Shown piece by piece: positions 19,356-26,997 of a stretch of 60,539 bases of DNA (positions are counted from its first letter, which is position 1; the number at the start of each line of letters is the position of its first letter). The DNA comes from Prosthecobacter sp. (lineage in GTDB: Bacteria > Verrucomicrobiota > Verrucomicrobiia > Verrucomicrobiales > Verrucomicrobiaceae): positions 1 to 60,539 of the forward strand of contig JAIPJY010000043.1 of NCBI GenBank assembly GCA_021733925.1, written 5' to 3'. Below the pieces are notes generated by a model. That model worked only from the letters and a program-made list of their open reading frames with translations, did not search any database and had not been told where the DNA came from. A program made the translations under genes and the position numbers.

Positions 19356-19375
19356 TGAACCGGAGCCAGGGCCAC

Positions 19376-19404
19376 GAGGGCCAAACTAGTGTCATTTGGC
19401 CCTC
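19376..19404. repeat. Hairpin GAGGGCCAAA/TTTGGCCCTC
   Basis: A perfect 10-base stem with a nine-base loop, 20 bases behind the ATPase stop codon. Its AGGGCCA core is the same word that is repeated in the larger palindrome that follows, so the two could be one composite replication or recombination site. It lacks the T-run of a normal intrinsic terminator. Confidence 0.8.
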
Positions 19405-19420
19405 ATGTCCCTTCGGCGGT

Positions 19421-19474
19421 GTCAGGGCCACAGGGCCACGACCTATATATAGGTCGTGGCCCTGTGGCCCTGAC
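19421..19474. repeat. Perfect 54-bp palindrome, possible origin or terminal site of the replication module
   Basis: The two 27-base arms are exact reverse complements with no loop; the centre is CCTATATATAGG. Each arm carries two AGGGCCAC words, the same word as in the neighbouring hairpin, giving an iteron-like arrangement. Perfect palindromes of this length are rarely retained unless under selection. Its place directly behind a primase/helicase operon suggests an origin, a hairpin substrate for strand processing, or a regulator binding site. A bidirectional transcription stop is possible but would normally need T-runs. Confidence 0.9.
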
Positions 19475-19607
19475 CCTCACCCCAACGGGTGATCTTGAAT
19501 GATTCCCCTTCCGCCGGAGGCTGGCCAGCCCCGAAAAAATTTTTGCACCATTTTCGCGGCCAACTCTTGCGCCAGTTCGTTAATCCGGCCATGCATCCCG
19601 CAAACAC

Positions 19608-20861
19608 ATGAGCAAAACTTGGGATGTCATTGTCATCGGCGGCGGGCCTGCAGGGGCCACGGCTGCGGCCACGCTGCGGCAGGCAGGGCGTTCCGTGCTT
19701 GTGCTGGAAAAGGCCAAGTTCCCGCGCTTTCACATCGGTGAGTCGCTGCTGCCGTACAATCGCGAGATCTTTGATGAACTGGGTGTCTGGCCCAAGATTC
19801 AGGCGGCGGGATTCATGGTGAAGCGCGGCGCGCAGTTCTGGATGGGCGATGGCTCGATGCACACGCGGATGGATTTTTCCAAGGGCTCGTTCACCGAGTT
19901 TCCCGAGTCGCTGCAGGTCGAGCGCGCGAAGTTTGACGACATCCTGCTGCGCCATGCGGAGGAGCTGGGCGCGGACGTGCGGGAGGAGGCGCTGGTGACG
20001 GAGCATCGCGTGGAAAAAGACTGCGTGACGGTGAAGTTCCGCGACAAGGACGGCATGGATCACGAGGTGCAGGCCGCGTTTCTCATGGATGCCAGCGGTC
20101 TGGGCAACTTCACGGCCAACAAAGAGAACCTGCGCGAGTACTACCCCGGGCACAAAAAGATCTCCATCTTCGGCCACTACAGCGGCGTGCAGATGACGAC
20201 CGGCGAGGAGAAGGGCGACATCCTGATCGTTCGCCGTGAAAACTCCTGGTTCTGGATGATCCCGCTGGCGGATGACAAGGTGAGCGTGGGGCTGGTGCTC
20301 GATCAGGCGCAGTTCAAAGCCTTCAAGAAGACGCCGCAGGAGGTGTTTGACGAGGCGGTGCTCAAGACGAAGACCGTGCACGAGCGCATGATCAATGCGC
20401 AGCCCATCACACAGGGGCATGTGCTCACCGATTTCTCCTACACCAATCGCGCCCTCGTCTCCGACCGCATCGTGCGCGTGGGGGATGCGGCGGGATTCAT
20501 CGATCCGGTTTTCTCCAGCGGTGTGATGCTGGCCATGACCACCGGCCGCAATGGCGCGCAGGTCGTGCATGCCGCCATCGCCGCAGGCAAGGCGCGGACC
20601 TTTGCCATGAAGCGCTACGAGTGGGCCACCCGCCGGCATGTGGGGCGCTTCTGGCAGTTCATCGAGCGCTTTTACACCAAGCACTTCGCGCAGATTTTCT
20701 TCCAGCCGACCAACAAGTTCCGCCTGCTCTGCGCCATCAACTGCGCCCTGGCCGGTCGCACGCGGATGACGTTTGGCGCGAAGTGGCGCCTGCGCCTGTT
20801 CTTCACGCTGGTGTGGATCCAGAAATACCACCCGATTGCGAAGCCGATCCGGATTCGGTGA
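19608..20861 (+). CDS. FAD-dependent oxidoreductase of the flavin-halogenase family
   Basis: A 417-residue flavoprotein. The FAD-binding Rossmann motif is IGGGPAGATAA (10-20), followed by FPRFHIGESLLP (38-49), GDAAGFIDP (292-300) and, importantly, WFWMIP at 214-219, which fits the WxWxIP motif of flavin-dependent halogenases. A lysine in GFMVKRGAQFW (K72) sits where phenolic halogenases keep a conserved lysine. The length also fits the phenol/pyrrole halogenase group better than the long tryptophan enzymes. Substrate unknown; there is no flavin reductase or biosynthetic cluster nearby. The alternative is a geranylgeranyl-reductase-like enzyme that hydroxylates or reduces a lipid. The start is clear (MSKTWDVIVIGGG). 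Confidence 0.75.
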   Translation: MSKTWDVIVIGGGPAGATAAATLRQAGRSVLVLEKAKFPRFHIGESLLPYNREIFDELGVWPKIQAAGFMVKRGAQFWMGDGSMHTRMDFSKGSFTEFPESLQVERAKFDDILLRHAEELGADVREEALVTEHRVEKDCVTVKFRDKDGMDHEVQAAFLMDASGLGNFTANKENLREYYPGHKKISIFGHYSGVQMTTGEEKGDILIVRRENSWFWMIPLADDKVSVGLVLDQAQFKAFKKTPQEVFDEAVLKTKTVHERMINAQPITQGHVLTDFSYTNRALVSDRIVRVGDAAGFIDPVFSSGVMLAMTTGRNGAQVVHAAIAAGKARTFAMKRYEWATRRHVGRFWQFIERFYTKHFAQIFFQPTNKFRLLCAINCALAGRTRMTFGAKWRLRLFFTLVWIQKYHPIAKPIRIR

Positions 20862-20879
20862 AGGGGGGAAGGCTACATT

Positions 20880-21069
20880 TGGAGTGCGGTCGCGGAGTGA
20901 GGAACGAACGCAGCTACCGCTTTCGAACGTCTCCTGGGCTGCGTGAGGGGAGCTGGCTCGCGTGCGTTTTGGGAGGGTGTGCTGGCGAGGATGTGTGGAG
21001 TACTTGCTGCACCGTCCGGCCTGCGAAAGCGGTAGCTCCGCTCGTGCCTCGCTGCGCGACCGCACTCCA
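20880..21069. repeat. GGAGTGCGG-family inverted-repeat element
   Basis: A 190-bp element with complementary ends. The left arm GGAGTGCGGTCGCG...GCAGCTACCGCTTTCG (20881-20926) is matched by CGAAAGCGGTAGCT...GCGCGACCGCACTCC (21024-21068). It occupies the 333-base gap between the flavoprotein gene and the toxin-antitoxin pair; I see no gene in this gap. The end sequences are those of the tandem array at 11385-11997 and of the element at 26812-26975, so the three loci belong to one family. Confidence 0.85.
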
Positions 21070-21194
21070 TATCGGACTGGTCTGCTGGCCTGTGGTGGCA
21101 TACGTGTGCCAGCAGGACTGCTGCCACGCCGGCTGAAGGAGGCGAAAAACATCCCGGTTGTCGCCCGGCTCTGATGGTGGCATTATTCCGCCCT

Positions 21195-21413
21195 ATGATC
21201 GCCGAGACACTTCCCGACATTGCACGCCTGAGCCTTGAAGAGAAATGGGATCTTGCTGTCGAGCTTTGGGACGAAGTGGCCGAGCGACAGAACGAGCTGC
21301 CGACAAATCAAGCCATTCTGGACTTGGTCGAGCAACGTTTCGCCGACTACGAGCGCGATCCCAGCACCGCGCTCACGTTGGAGGAGTTCAAACGCAAGTT
21401 CAGGCTTCCGTAA
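21195..21413 (+). CDS. Antitoxin of a ParE-type toxin-antitoxin pair
   Basis: A 72-residue addiction-module antitoxin of the Unstab_antitox type: MIAETLPDIARLSLEEKWDLAVELWDEVAE, then a short charged C-terminus (LTLEEFKRKFRLP). I chose the ATG at 21195 because family members begin like this; an in-frame ATG at 21174 would add seven residues. Such antitoxins bind and neutralise the toxin encoded immediately downstream and usually repress their own operon. Its stop codon is two bases before the toxin start. Confidence 0.82.
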   Translation: MIAETLPDIARLSLEEKWDLAVELWDEVAERQNELPTNQAILDLVEQRFADYERDPSTALTLEEFKRKFRLP

Positions 21414-21415
21414 GC

Positions 21416-21700
21416 ATGAACGAGCTCGTACTTCTGCAAGGGGCGCAAAGCGACCTTCTGAGCATCTATGCCGTTCATGGCGAGCGCACGTACCTGCGCA
21501 TTGATCAGGCCCTGGGTATCCTTCGTCTCTTTCCCGATGCTGGTCCCAGACACTACAAAAACTATCTTCGTCGGCTGGTTGTCACACGGACCCATTTCGG
21601 CATCTTTTACTCTGTCACTGGAAGCCGTGTCCTGATCGGCGCAATCATGGACTTGCGCCAATCTCCCCAGGTGATCGAAGCAAGACTCGGCAGACTTTAA
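21416..21700 (+). CDS. ParE/RelE-family toxin
   Basis: A 94-residue toxin of the RelE/ParE fold: helical N-terminus (LLQGAQSDLLSIYAVHG), then YKNYLRRLVVTRTHFGIFYSVTGSRVLIGAIMDLRQSP and the C-terminal strand. The motif pattern L-V-x-x-x-H-F-x-I-F-Y and I-x-A-I-x-D-x-R-Q-x-P is characteristic. The unusual start MNELVLLQGAQSDL is supported by close coupling to the antitoxin. The target is either translation (RelE-like) or gyrase (ParE-like); the sequence alone cannot decide. Confidence 0.85.
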   Translation: MNELVLLQGAQSDLLSIYAVHGERTYLRIDQALGILRLFPDAGPRHYKNYLRRLVVTRTHFGIFYSVTGSRVLIGAIMDLRQSPQVIEARLGRL

Positions 21701-21920
21701 ACGGCTGCTTCCCCTCAGCATCGGAGAGCGCCGCATGGGCGCGGAGCGTCGTTGCCCCGTTGCGCCGCAACTGGAGTGCTGCGGAGGTCAGGCATGCTGC
21801 CTGACGATGGACTGGGGCTTCCAGCCTTCAGACGCTGGGACTTGGCGGGTGCGCTGGGTGGGAAGTCGTAGGCGGGACGCCTCGATCCGTGGACAGGCGG
21901 GGACGCCTATCCTCCAGCCC
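21701..21920. other. Intergenic region with one degenerate palindrome and one hairpin
   Basis: This 220-base stretch separates the toxin gene from the convergent FecR gene. It contains a degenerate copy of the 19-bp palindrome family (CCCGTTGCGCCGCAACTGG, about 21755-21773) and a perfect hairpin GTCAGGCA-TGC-TGCCTGAC at 21787-21805. No gene is visible. Confidence 0.55.
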
Positions 21921-23339
21921 TCACTTCACCTTCACCCGCAGCATCGGGGCAGACCGGGTGCCGTTCTCCTTGGTGGCAAAGGCGTGGACGAGGCCGCTGT
22001 CCTGGGTCTCGTTGGTCTCGCGGCAGATGATCAGGGTGGCGATCTGATTGGTGTCAGCGTTCAAAAAATCAGCGAGGCCCTTGCCGCGCAGCTTGCGGGT
22101 GCCGCGGTTGATGCCCTGGGCGATCTCGAACTTGCCGAGCAGTTTGACTTTGCTGGGGGCGGGCAGGTGGCGCTCGGGCTGCTCAGGATCATGGGCGGGG
22201 GCGTGCAGCCAGCTCAGGCTGTCTTCCTCCCAGTTGTCTTCGGCTTCATCCAGCACGCCATAGACGGCGAAGGTGCTGTCTGGCACAAAGCTGGCGAAGC
22301 CGAGCTCGCTGGGCTCGATGGTGAGGACGAGTTCGGCATCTTCGATGGGGTGACCGGTGAACTTGCTGAGGTCAAAAGCGATGTAGCCTTTGCGGTTGAG
22401 GTCCGGCTTGATGTCGCGGCTGCGCTTCACGCGGAAGAAGGGATGCGTGCCGAAGTCGTTCGGCTTCTTTTCGGAGGACTGAATGTAGCTGTCCTTGCCA
22501 CGGCCAAAGGCGGTGGTGATGGCCTGCCAGCCATCCCCGGTGTCCAGCACGATGGAGGGCTGCCAGCGGCTTGGCTCCGCGTCATCGCCTCCGGCGGGGT
22601 GCAGCTGGCTGCGGGACCAGCCATGGTCCACGCGCTGGCCTTTTTCGAGCTTCTTGGAGGCAGCGCCAGATTTGTCATCCACCTCGACGAGGCCCTCCAT
22701 CACCTGCACGAGATACTTGCCGTCTTCTCCGGCGCTGAGGCCGAACTTGGTGCCCCAGTCGATGACTTTGGCGTCCTTGGTGTCGATGCTGAATCCCTTC
22801 GCCTGGGGCGGCACTTCAGCCACGAGCGTGCCACTGCGCAGCTTGCAGTTCATGCCGTCCAGGACTTCCACCGTAGCGGGGGCTTCCAGCACGAGTTCCG
22901 CGCCGCTGTCAAAGCGCAGCACGGCCAGACCTTCGATCAAATCCAGGACGCCCGGCTTCAAGCGTGCGCCTTCCACCGTGGGCAGGCTGCTGCCGGCCCA
23001 CTGGCACTGCTGCGCACGGATCAGCGTGGCCACCGTGCCATCACGGGTGCTTTGCAGCCAGACGATGCCAAACGTCACGCAGGCTGCTGCCGCTGCGGTG
23101 ATGGCATGACGCCACCAGACCGGCTTGGCGGTTGTTTGGCCCACCGGAGCGGTCTGAGTGTGCCAGGAGTCTTCAAAGCTCAGCTCGGCGCGTTGATGCA
23201 GGGCTTTGGCAAAAAAGGCGCGGGAGGCTGCATTGTCACGCAGCTCCGTTTCCAGTGCTGCCACCTCCGCAGCGCTGAGTTTTTCATCGGCGTAGCGTTC
23301 GGAGAGTTCCAGCAGTCGAAATTGGTCGGCAGGCTTCAT
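21921..23339 (-). CDS. FecR-type sigma-factor partner with C-terminal carbohydrate-binding-like domain
   Basis: A 472-residue membrane protein. Residues 1-70 form a cytoplasmic helical anti-sigma-like domain (MKPADQFRLLELSERYADEKLSAAEVAAL), a transmembrane helix covers about 76-96, and a FecR domain spans about 100-225, with typical strands (AVLRFDSGAELVLEAPATVEVL, SGTLVAEVPPQAKGFSIDT, DWGTKFGL). The large C-terminal part (about 260-472) resembles a DNRLRE/CBM96-like beta domain (GYIAFDLSKFTGHPIEDAELVLTIE). Its start codon overlaps the stop of the ECF sigma gene upstream (four bases), so the two are co-expressed. The likely role is transmission of a cell-surface signal, perhaps carbohydrate, to the sigma factor. 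Confidence 0.85.
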   Translation of the reverse strand: MKPADQFRLLELSERYADEKLSAAEVAALETELRDNAASRAFFAKALHQRAELSFEDSWHTQTAPVGQTTAKPVWWRHAITAAAAACVTFGIVWLQSTRDGTVATLIRAQQCQWAGSSLPTVEGARLKPGVLDLIEGLAVLRFDSGAELVLEAPATVEVLDGMNCKLRSGTLVAEVPPQAKGFSIDTKDAKVIDWGTKFGLSAGEDGKYLVQVMEGLVEVDDKSGAASKKLEKGQRVDHGWSRSQLHPAGGDDAEPSRWQPSIVLDTGDGWQAITTAFGRGKDSYIQSSEKKPNDFGTHPFFRVKRSRDIKPDLNRKGYIAFDLSKFTGHPIEDAELVLTIEPSELGFASFVPDSTFAVYGVLDEAEDNWEEDSLSWLHAPAHDPEQPERHLPAPSKVKLLGKFEIAQGINRGTRKLRGKGLADFLNADTNQIATLIICRETNETQDSGLVHAFATKENGTRSAPMLRVKVK

Positions 23340-23866
23340 ACTTCGGCTCCTTCCAGTTGGAGTTCCTTTTCCACGCAGGTCATGAGGTTCATGCGGATGC
23401 GGCTCAGGGCGCGATACACCGCGCCCACCGTGCTGCGAATGCGCTCCGCCACGCCGTCGATCTCCAGGTCTTCATAGTAGCGCAGGGTCACCAGCTGGCG
23501 GTGTGCGGCGGGCAGCTTGGCCACGCAGGCGCGCAGGGCATCGCCCCGGCGGTCGCCGCTGTCGCTGAGTTTGGAGACTTCATCGTGCAGCAGTTCCAGC
23601 ATCTCGTCGCTGAGAGGGGTTGCCTCGCGCTTCTTCTGGCGTCGATGCGTGAGCACCTGGTGAAAGGCCGTCTTCCGCGCCCAGGCCAGGAAGTTGGTGC
23701 CGGTCTCAAACTGATCGAAGCAGCGCCACAGGATCATCTTGGTCTGCTGCAGGATGTCATCCGCGTCATGCGGGGCGGGTACCATGCTGTAAACATAGAC
23801 TCCCAGCGCACGGTCATGCCGTGTGAGCAGTTCGAGGAATTCCTGGGTGCGGTCGTTGTCTGACAT
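23336..23866 (-). CDS. ECF RNA polymerase sigma factor
   Basis: A 176-residue ECF sigma-70 factor. Region 2 covers about 10-80, with DADDILQQTKMILWRCFDQFETGTNFLAWARKTAFH, and region 4 about 110-165, with LPAAHRQLVTLRYYEDLEIDGVAERIRSTVGAVYRALSRIR. I chose the ATG at 23866 (MSDNDRTQEFLELLTRHDRALG), the usual family start; a longer frame upstream has no matching conservation. It belongs to the Planctomycetes/Verrucomicrobia-type ECF group that is coupled to FecR-like proteins. The gene is translationally coupled to the FecR gene downstream. Confidence 0.9.
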   Translation of the reverse strand: MSDNDRTQEFLELLTRHDRALGVYVYSMVPAPHDADDILQQTKMILWRCFDQFETGTNFLAWARKTAFHQVLTHRRQKKREATPLSDEMLELLHDEVSKLSDSGDRRGDALRACVAKLPAAHRQLVTLRYYEDLEIDGVAERIRSTVGAVYRALSRIRMNLMTCVEKELQLEGAEV

Positions 23867-24064
23867 GGCGTGGGCGTGGTCCGGTAGTCTTATAAGGCCG
23901 CGAGGGCGGGGATTTGGACAGGGAATTGGAGGAAGTTTGCGATTGTTTGCCGTGGTTGGCGATTGTTTGCCGTTGGTGAAGGCAGCGGAGGCGGTGAATA
24001 AGAGAGCTTTTGGAAAGGGGGAGAGTGAAGTGGAAAGCAGCCCGGGCTGGGACGAAGGATTCCA

Positions 24065-24140
24065 GGGACGCGCACAACGCATCCCTACCATCCAGAGCAG
24101 GGCGTGCCGCAGGGCTGGTAGGGACGCGTTGTGCGTGTCC
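24065..24140. repeat. Inverted-repeat element upstream of the ECF sigma gene
   Basis: The left arm GGGACGCGCACAACGCATCC is followed 50 bases later by an almost perfect complement (GGACGCGTTGTGCGTGTCC). It lies in the 350-base gap between the sigma gene (23866) and the stop of the thioredoxin gene (24217), both on the minus strand. The gap shows no gene. It should also contain the sigma operon promoter; TATAAG (minus strand, near 23890) is a possible -10 box, without an obvious -35. Confidence 0.75.
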
Positions 24141-24216
24141 GTGATTTCGGGTCTGTCGCGTCGCAGGCGCTCAAAAAGCTGCGCCGTCCTTGGTACGGTG
24201 AACAGCAGGTCTCCCC

Positions 24217-25155
24217 TCAGGGCGCTTCAATCGCAGGATCAATCTTCTTCAATGCGACCCACAAGGCGGGATCTTCCGGGTGACCATTGAAGAGCACTTT
24301 CCCTTCAGGCGAGAGCAGCACCATGCGCGGGATCGTGGTCACATCGAGGGCCTTGGTGTAGGGGCGCTCCGCAGGCTCGACGAGCCAGGGCAGGGTGGCG
24401 TTTTGTTCCAGGCGGATGCGTTCGGCGGTGGCCTCCGCAGTGGCCTCGGCGGTGCCGTCGTCCTTGTTCATCGCTGCCACGACGATGCCGTGAGTGGAGA
24501 GCGCTGCGGCCTTCTTTTTGAGAGCAGGCATCAGGTTCATGCAGGGGCCGCACCAGGAGGCCCAGAAGTCCACCAGCAGGGCCTTCCCGCCGCCCAGCTG
24601 GTCGCGCAGTGTGGTGGCCTCTCCCATGGAGGTGGTCATCGGAATTTTGAGATCAATGACCAGCGCCGCCATCTTGGATTCGAGACGAAATTTCTCGATG
24701 GCCTGCAGGAAGACGGGCGCCTGCTGCGGATTGAGCCAGACGGCTTCGAGGATGTTCTTTTTAAAACCGTCGGCATCCAGAGCCTCTTCTGCCTTCAACG
24801 CCTTGATGTAGGCGATGAAGGCTTTCACCGCTTCCACGTTCGGCAGTGCGGCGGCGCTGGCCGGATCAAAACTGCTGGCCAGGATTTCCACCTCGGGCAG
24901 GATTTTGAGGAGAAAGGGAGTGTTTTGATGCCGCAGGCCCCAGACGAGCTTCGCTTCGATGATCTGCTGGCGCGGCACTCCGGCCTTGTTGGCCTCTTTG
25001 GCGAGCGTTTGCAGGTCTTCCTCGGTCGTGTCTTGGGCGAAAAGCCGCTGCACCAGCGCCTGGACACCGGCCGCAGCGTCTTCAGCAGACGGGGCCTGGG
25101 CACGCAGGGAGAGCTGGCCGCAGCAGAGGATCAATGCACAGATGACGGGTTTCAT
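24217..25155 (-). CDS. TlpA-like thioredoxin-fold protein, exported
   Basis: A 312-residue periplasmic thiol-disulfide protein. The start at 25155 gives a signal peptide (MKPVICALILCCGQLSLRAQ). Residues 25-175 are an all-helical extension, perhaps a partner-binding domain. The thioredoxin domain occupies about 176-312 with the CxxC active site in WASWCGPC (C202, C205) and the cis-proline motif TTIPRMVLL. It would reduce or isomerise disulfides, for example in cytochrome maturation. No cytochrome genes are nearby. It is divergent from the DUF1080 protein, with about 110 bases between the starts. Confidence 0.87.
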   Translation of the reverse strand: MKPVICALILCCGQLSLRAQAPSAEDAAAGVQALVQRLFAQDTTEEDLQTLAKEANKAGVPRQQIIEAKLVWGLRHQNTPFLLKILPEVEILASSFDPASAAALPNVEAVKAFIAYIKALKAEEALDADGFKKNILEAVWLNPQQAPVFLQAIEKFRLESKMAALVIDLKIPMTTSMGEATTLRDQLGGGKALLVDFWASWCGPCMNLMPALKKKAAALSTHGIVVAAMNKDDGTAEATAEATAERIRLEQNATLPWLVEPAERPYTKALDVTTIPRMVLLSPEGKVLFNGHPEDPALWVALKKIDPAIEAP

Positions 25156-25265
25156 ACGCCAGAAGCGTCCCCATTTTTGTGACCAATGTCGAGCAGAAAG
25201 TGACCTTCCTTGGGCTGGATGAAAGATGCCATCCACGGGGTGCGACTCCTGAGACTCATCTACTC

Positions 25266-26696
25266 ATGAAACCAACACTGACCCTGACTCTCATCCTCGC
25301 AGCGGCCACGCTCTGCAGCGCTGCGGACAACACCCCGCCTGAAGGCTTTACGGCGCTCTTCAATGGCAAAGATCTTTCCGGCTGGTACGGCTGGGGCACC
25401 CAGGACCCGACCGACCTGTGGAAGATGACGCCTGAGGAGCAGGCCGCCTACAAGAAGAAATCCGTCGAGGGCGGCCTCGTGGATGCCAAAGGCAACGACA
25501 AGGGCGACCACGTCAATGCGCACTGGAAAGTGGAAGACGGCCAGCTCGTCAATGACGGCAAAGGTTTGTACCTCACCACCGACAAGGACTACGGCGACTT
25601 CGAAATGATGGTCGAGTATAAGATGCTCCCCCTCGGCGACAGCGGCATCTACCTGCGCGGCATCCCTCAGGTGCAGATCTGGGACTTCACCGAGGAGTCG
25701 AAGTTCAAGCTCGGCGCGGACAAAGGCTCCGGCGGCCTTTGGAACAACAAGAACGAGGACGGCAAGTACCCGACCAAGCTCATGGACAAGCCCTTTGGCC
25801 AGTGGAACACCTTCGTCATCAAGATGATCGGCGAGCGCGTCACCGTGACCTTCAACGGTGAAGTCGTCGTGAAGAACGCCGTGCTGGAAAACTTCTTTGC
25901 CAACCGCAAAGCCGGCTACCAGGCCTATGGCAAGGTCGAGCCCAAGGCAGGTGAGGCGCCGAAGCCCAACGGCTGGTTCCCCGATCCCGCCTTTGCCAAA
26001 GGCCCCATCCAGCTCCAGACCCACGGCAGCGAAATCCGCTGGAAGAACGTGTACATCCGCGAAATCTCCGCCGAAGAAGCCAACAAGGAACTGGCAGGCA
26101 ACTGGGCCGAAGACGGCTTCAAGGAATACGTCAACGGCAAGGACCTCAGCAACTGGCAGGGTGCCGTGGACAGCTACGAAGTCGTGGACGGCGCGATCAC
26201 CTGCAAGCCCGGCAAAGGCGGCGACCTGCTGACCAAGGACGAATTTGAAAACGGCATCATCCGCGTGGAATTCAAGCTCCCACCTGCTGGCAACAACGGC
26301 ATCGCCCTGCGCACCCCGCTGGGTGGTCATTCCGCCTCTGACGGCCTTGAGCTCCAGGTCATCGACAGCGACGGCTACAACGCCAAGCAGGCCGCCGCCG
26401 GCAAGAAGGGCCTCGAACCCTACCAGTACCACGGCTCCCTCTACCACACCGCCGGTGCCAAGCACGGCTACCTCCGCCCCGTGGGCGAGTGGAACATCGA
26501 AGAAATCCAGGTCGATGGCCAGAAGATCAAAGTCATCCTCAACGGCACCAAGATCCTCGACGTGGACATCGACGCCCTCGACCGCACCCAGATCGCCCAT
26601 CCGCCGAAGGGTTTGGATCATACCAAGGGATTCATCGGCTTCGCTGGTCACAGCGACCCGGTGGTGTTCCGCAGCTTTAAGGTGAAGCAGAAGTAA
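25266..26696 (+). CDS. Secreted two-domain DUF1080 (3-keto-disaccharide hydrolase) protein
   Basis: A 476-residue exported protein with a signal peptide (MKPTLTLTLILAAATLCSA) and two DUF1080 domains. The first (about 25-275) begins GFTALFNGKDLSGWYGWG and the second (about 290-476) GFKEYVNGKDLSNWQG. Each has the concanavalin-like fold with internal motifs such as GDSGIYLRG and GNNGIALRTPLGG. Some DUF1080 proteins hydrolyse 3-keto-glycosides; many Verrucomicrobia and Planctomycetes encode dozens of them for polysaccharide degradation. The ATG at 25266 was chosen because it starts the signal peptide; the frame is open earlier. A strong terminator follows the gene. Confidence 0.9.
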   Translation: MKPTLTLTLILAAATLCSAADNTPPEGFTALFNGKDLSGWYGWGTQDPTDLWKMTPEEQAAYKKKSVEGGLVDAKGNDKGDHVNAHWKVEDGQLVNDGKGLYLTTDKDYGDFEMMVEYKMLPLGDSGIYLRGIPQVQIWDFTEESKFKLGADKGSGGLWNNKNEDGKYPTKLMDKPFGQWNTFVIKMIGERVTVTFNGEVVVKNAVLENFFANRKAGYQAYGKVEPKAGEAPKPNGWFPDPAFAKGPIQLQTHGSEIRWKNVYIREISAEEANKELAGNWAEDGFKEYVNGKDLSNWQGAVDSYEVVDGAITCKPGKGGDLLTKDEFENGIIRVEFKLPPAGNNGIALRTPLGGHSASDGLELQVIDSDGYNAKQAAAGKKGLEPYQYHGSLYHTAGAKHGYLRPVGEWNIEEIQVDGQKIKVILNGTKILDVDIDALDRTQIAHPPKGLDHTKGFIGFAGHSDPVVFRSFKVKQK

Positions 26697-26716
26697 GGCG
26701 GCGCTTTTGATTTATG

Positions 26717-26750
26717 ACCCGTCAGGCCGAGAGGTCTGGCGGGTTTTTTT
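26717..26750 (+). terminator. Intrinsic terminator of the DUF1080 gene
   Basis: The stem ACCCGTCAGGCC / GGTCTGGCGGGT, with a four-base loop, is directly followed by TTTTTTT. It lies 20 bases behind the stop codon and would end rightward transcription. Confidence 0.9.
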
Positions 26751-26811
26751 GTGGGGGGAGGGCGGCATGATTCCTCTGCAGAGTACAAATTCGCGATGTG
26801 CTCACGCGAAC

Positions 26812-26975
26812 GCGACAGCGTCTTGGAGTGCGTGCGGCAAGCCTGGGCGCGACGCCGCTTTCACAGGCCGGACGGCAGGGCAGGGACGGAGAACACCCTT
26901 TACCCCGCGAAAGCGGTGTCGTCGATGCAGGCTTGCGCCGTGCATCTGTGCCACCGCACTCCAAGACGCTGTCGC
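26812..26975. repeat. GGAGTGCGG-family element with perfect 21-bp inverted ends
   Basis: The first 21 bases (GCGACAGCGTCTTGGAGTGC plus G) are the exact reverse complement of the last 21 bases (starting CGCACTCCAAGACGCTGTCG). Inside are GCTTTCACAGGCCGG and CGCGAAAGCGG, which again can pair. The total length is 164 bp. It sits in the 301-base space between the DUF1080 and parE genes and shares its GGAGTGCG ends with the loci at 11385-11997 and 20880-21069. No coding capacity. Confidence 0.9.
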
Positions 26976-26997
26976 GTGGCTAGATAGCCCGTGGCTC

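Noticed and set aside
19443-21152. 569-codon minus-strand open frame opposite the flavoprotein
   Set aside because: It runs through the repeat element and the antisense of a gene with intact FAD motifs.
21735-23477. 580-codon plus-strand open frame over the FecR and sigma genes
   Set aside because: Antisense to two clearly recognised, overlapping genes; the translation has no domain signature.
25260-26651. 463-codon minus-strand open frame opposite the DUF1080 gene
   Set aside because: Antisense shadow; the plus frame has two complete DUF1080 domains and a signal peptide.
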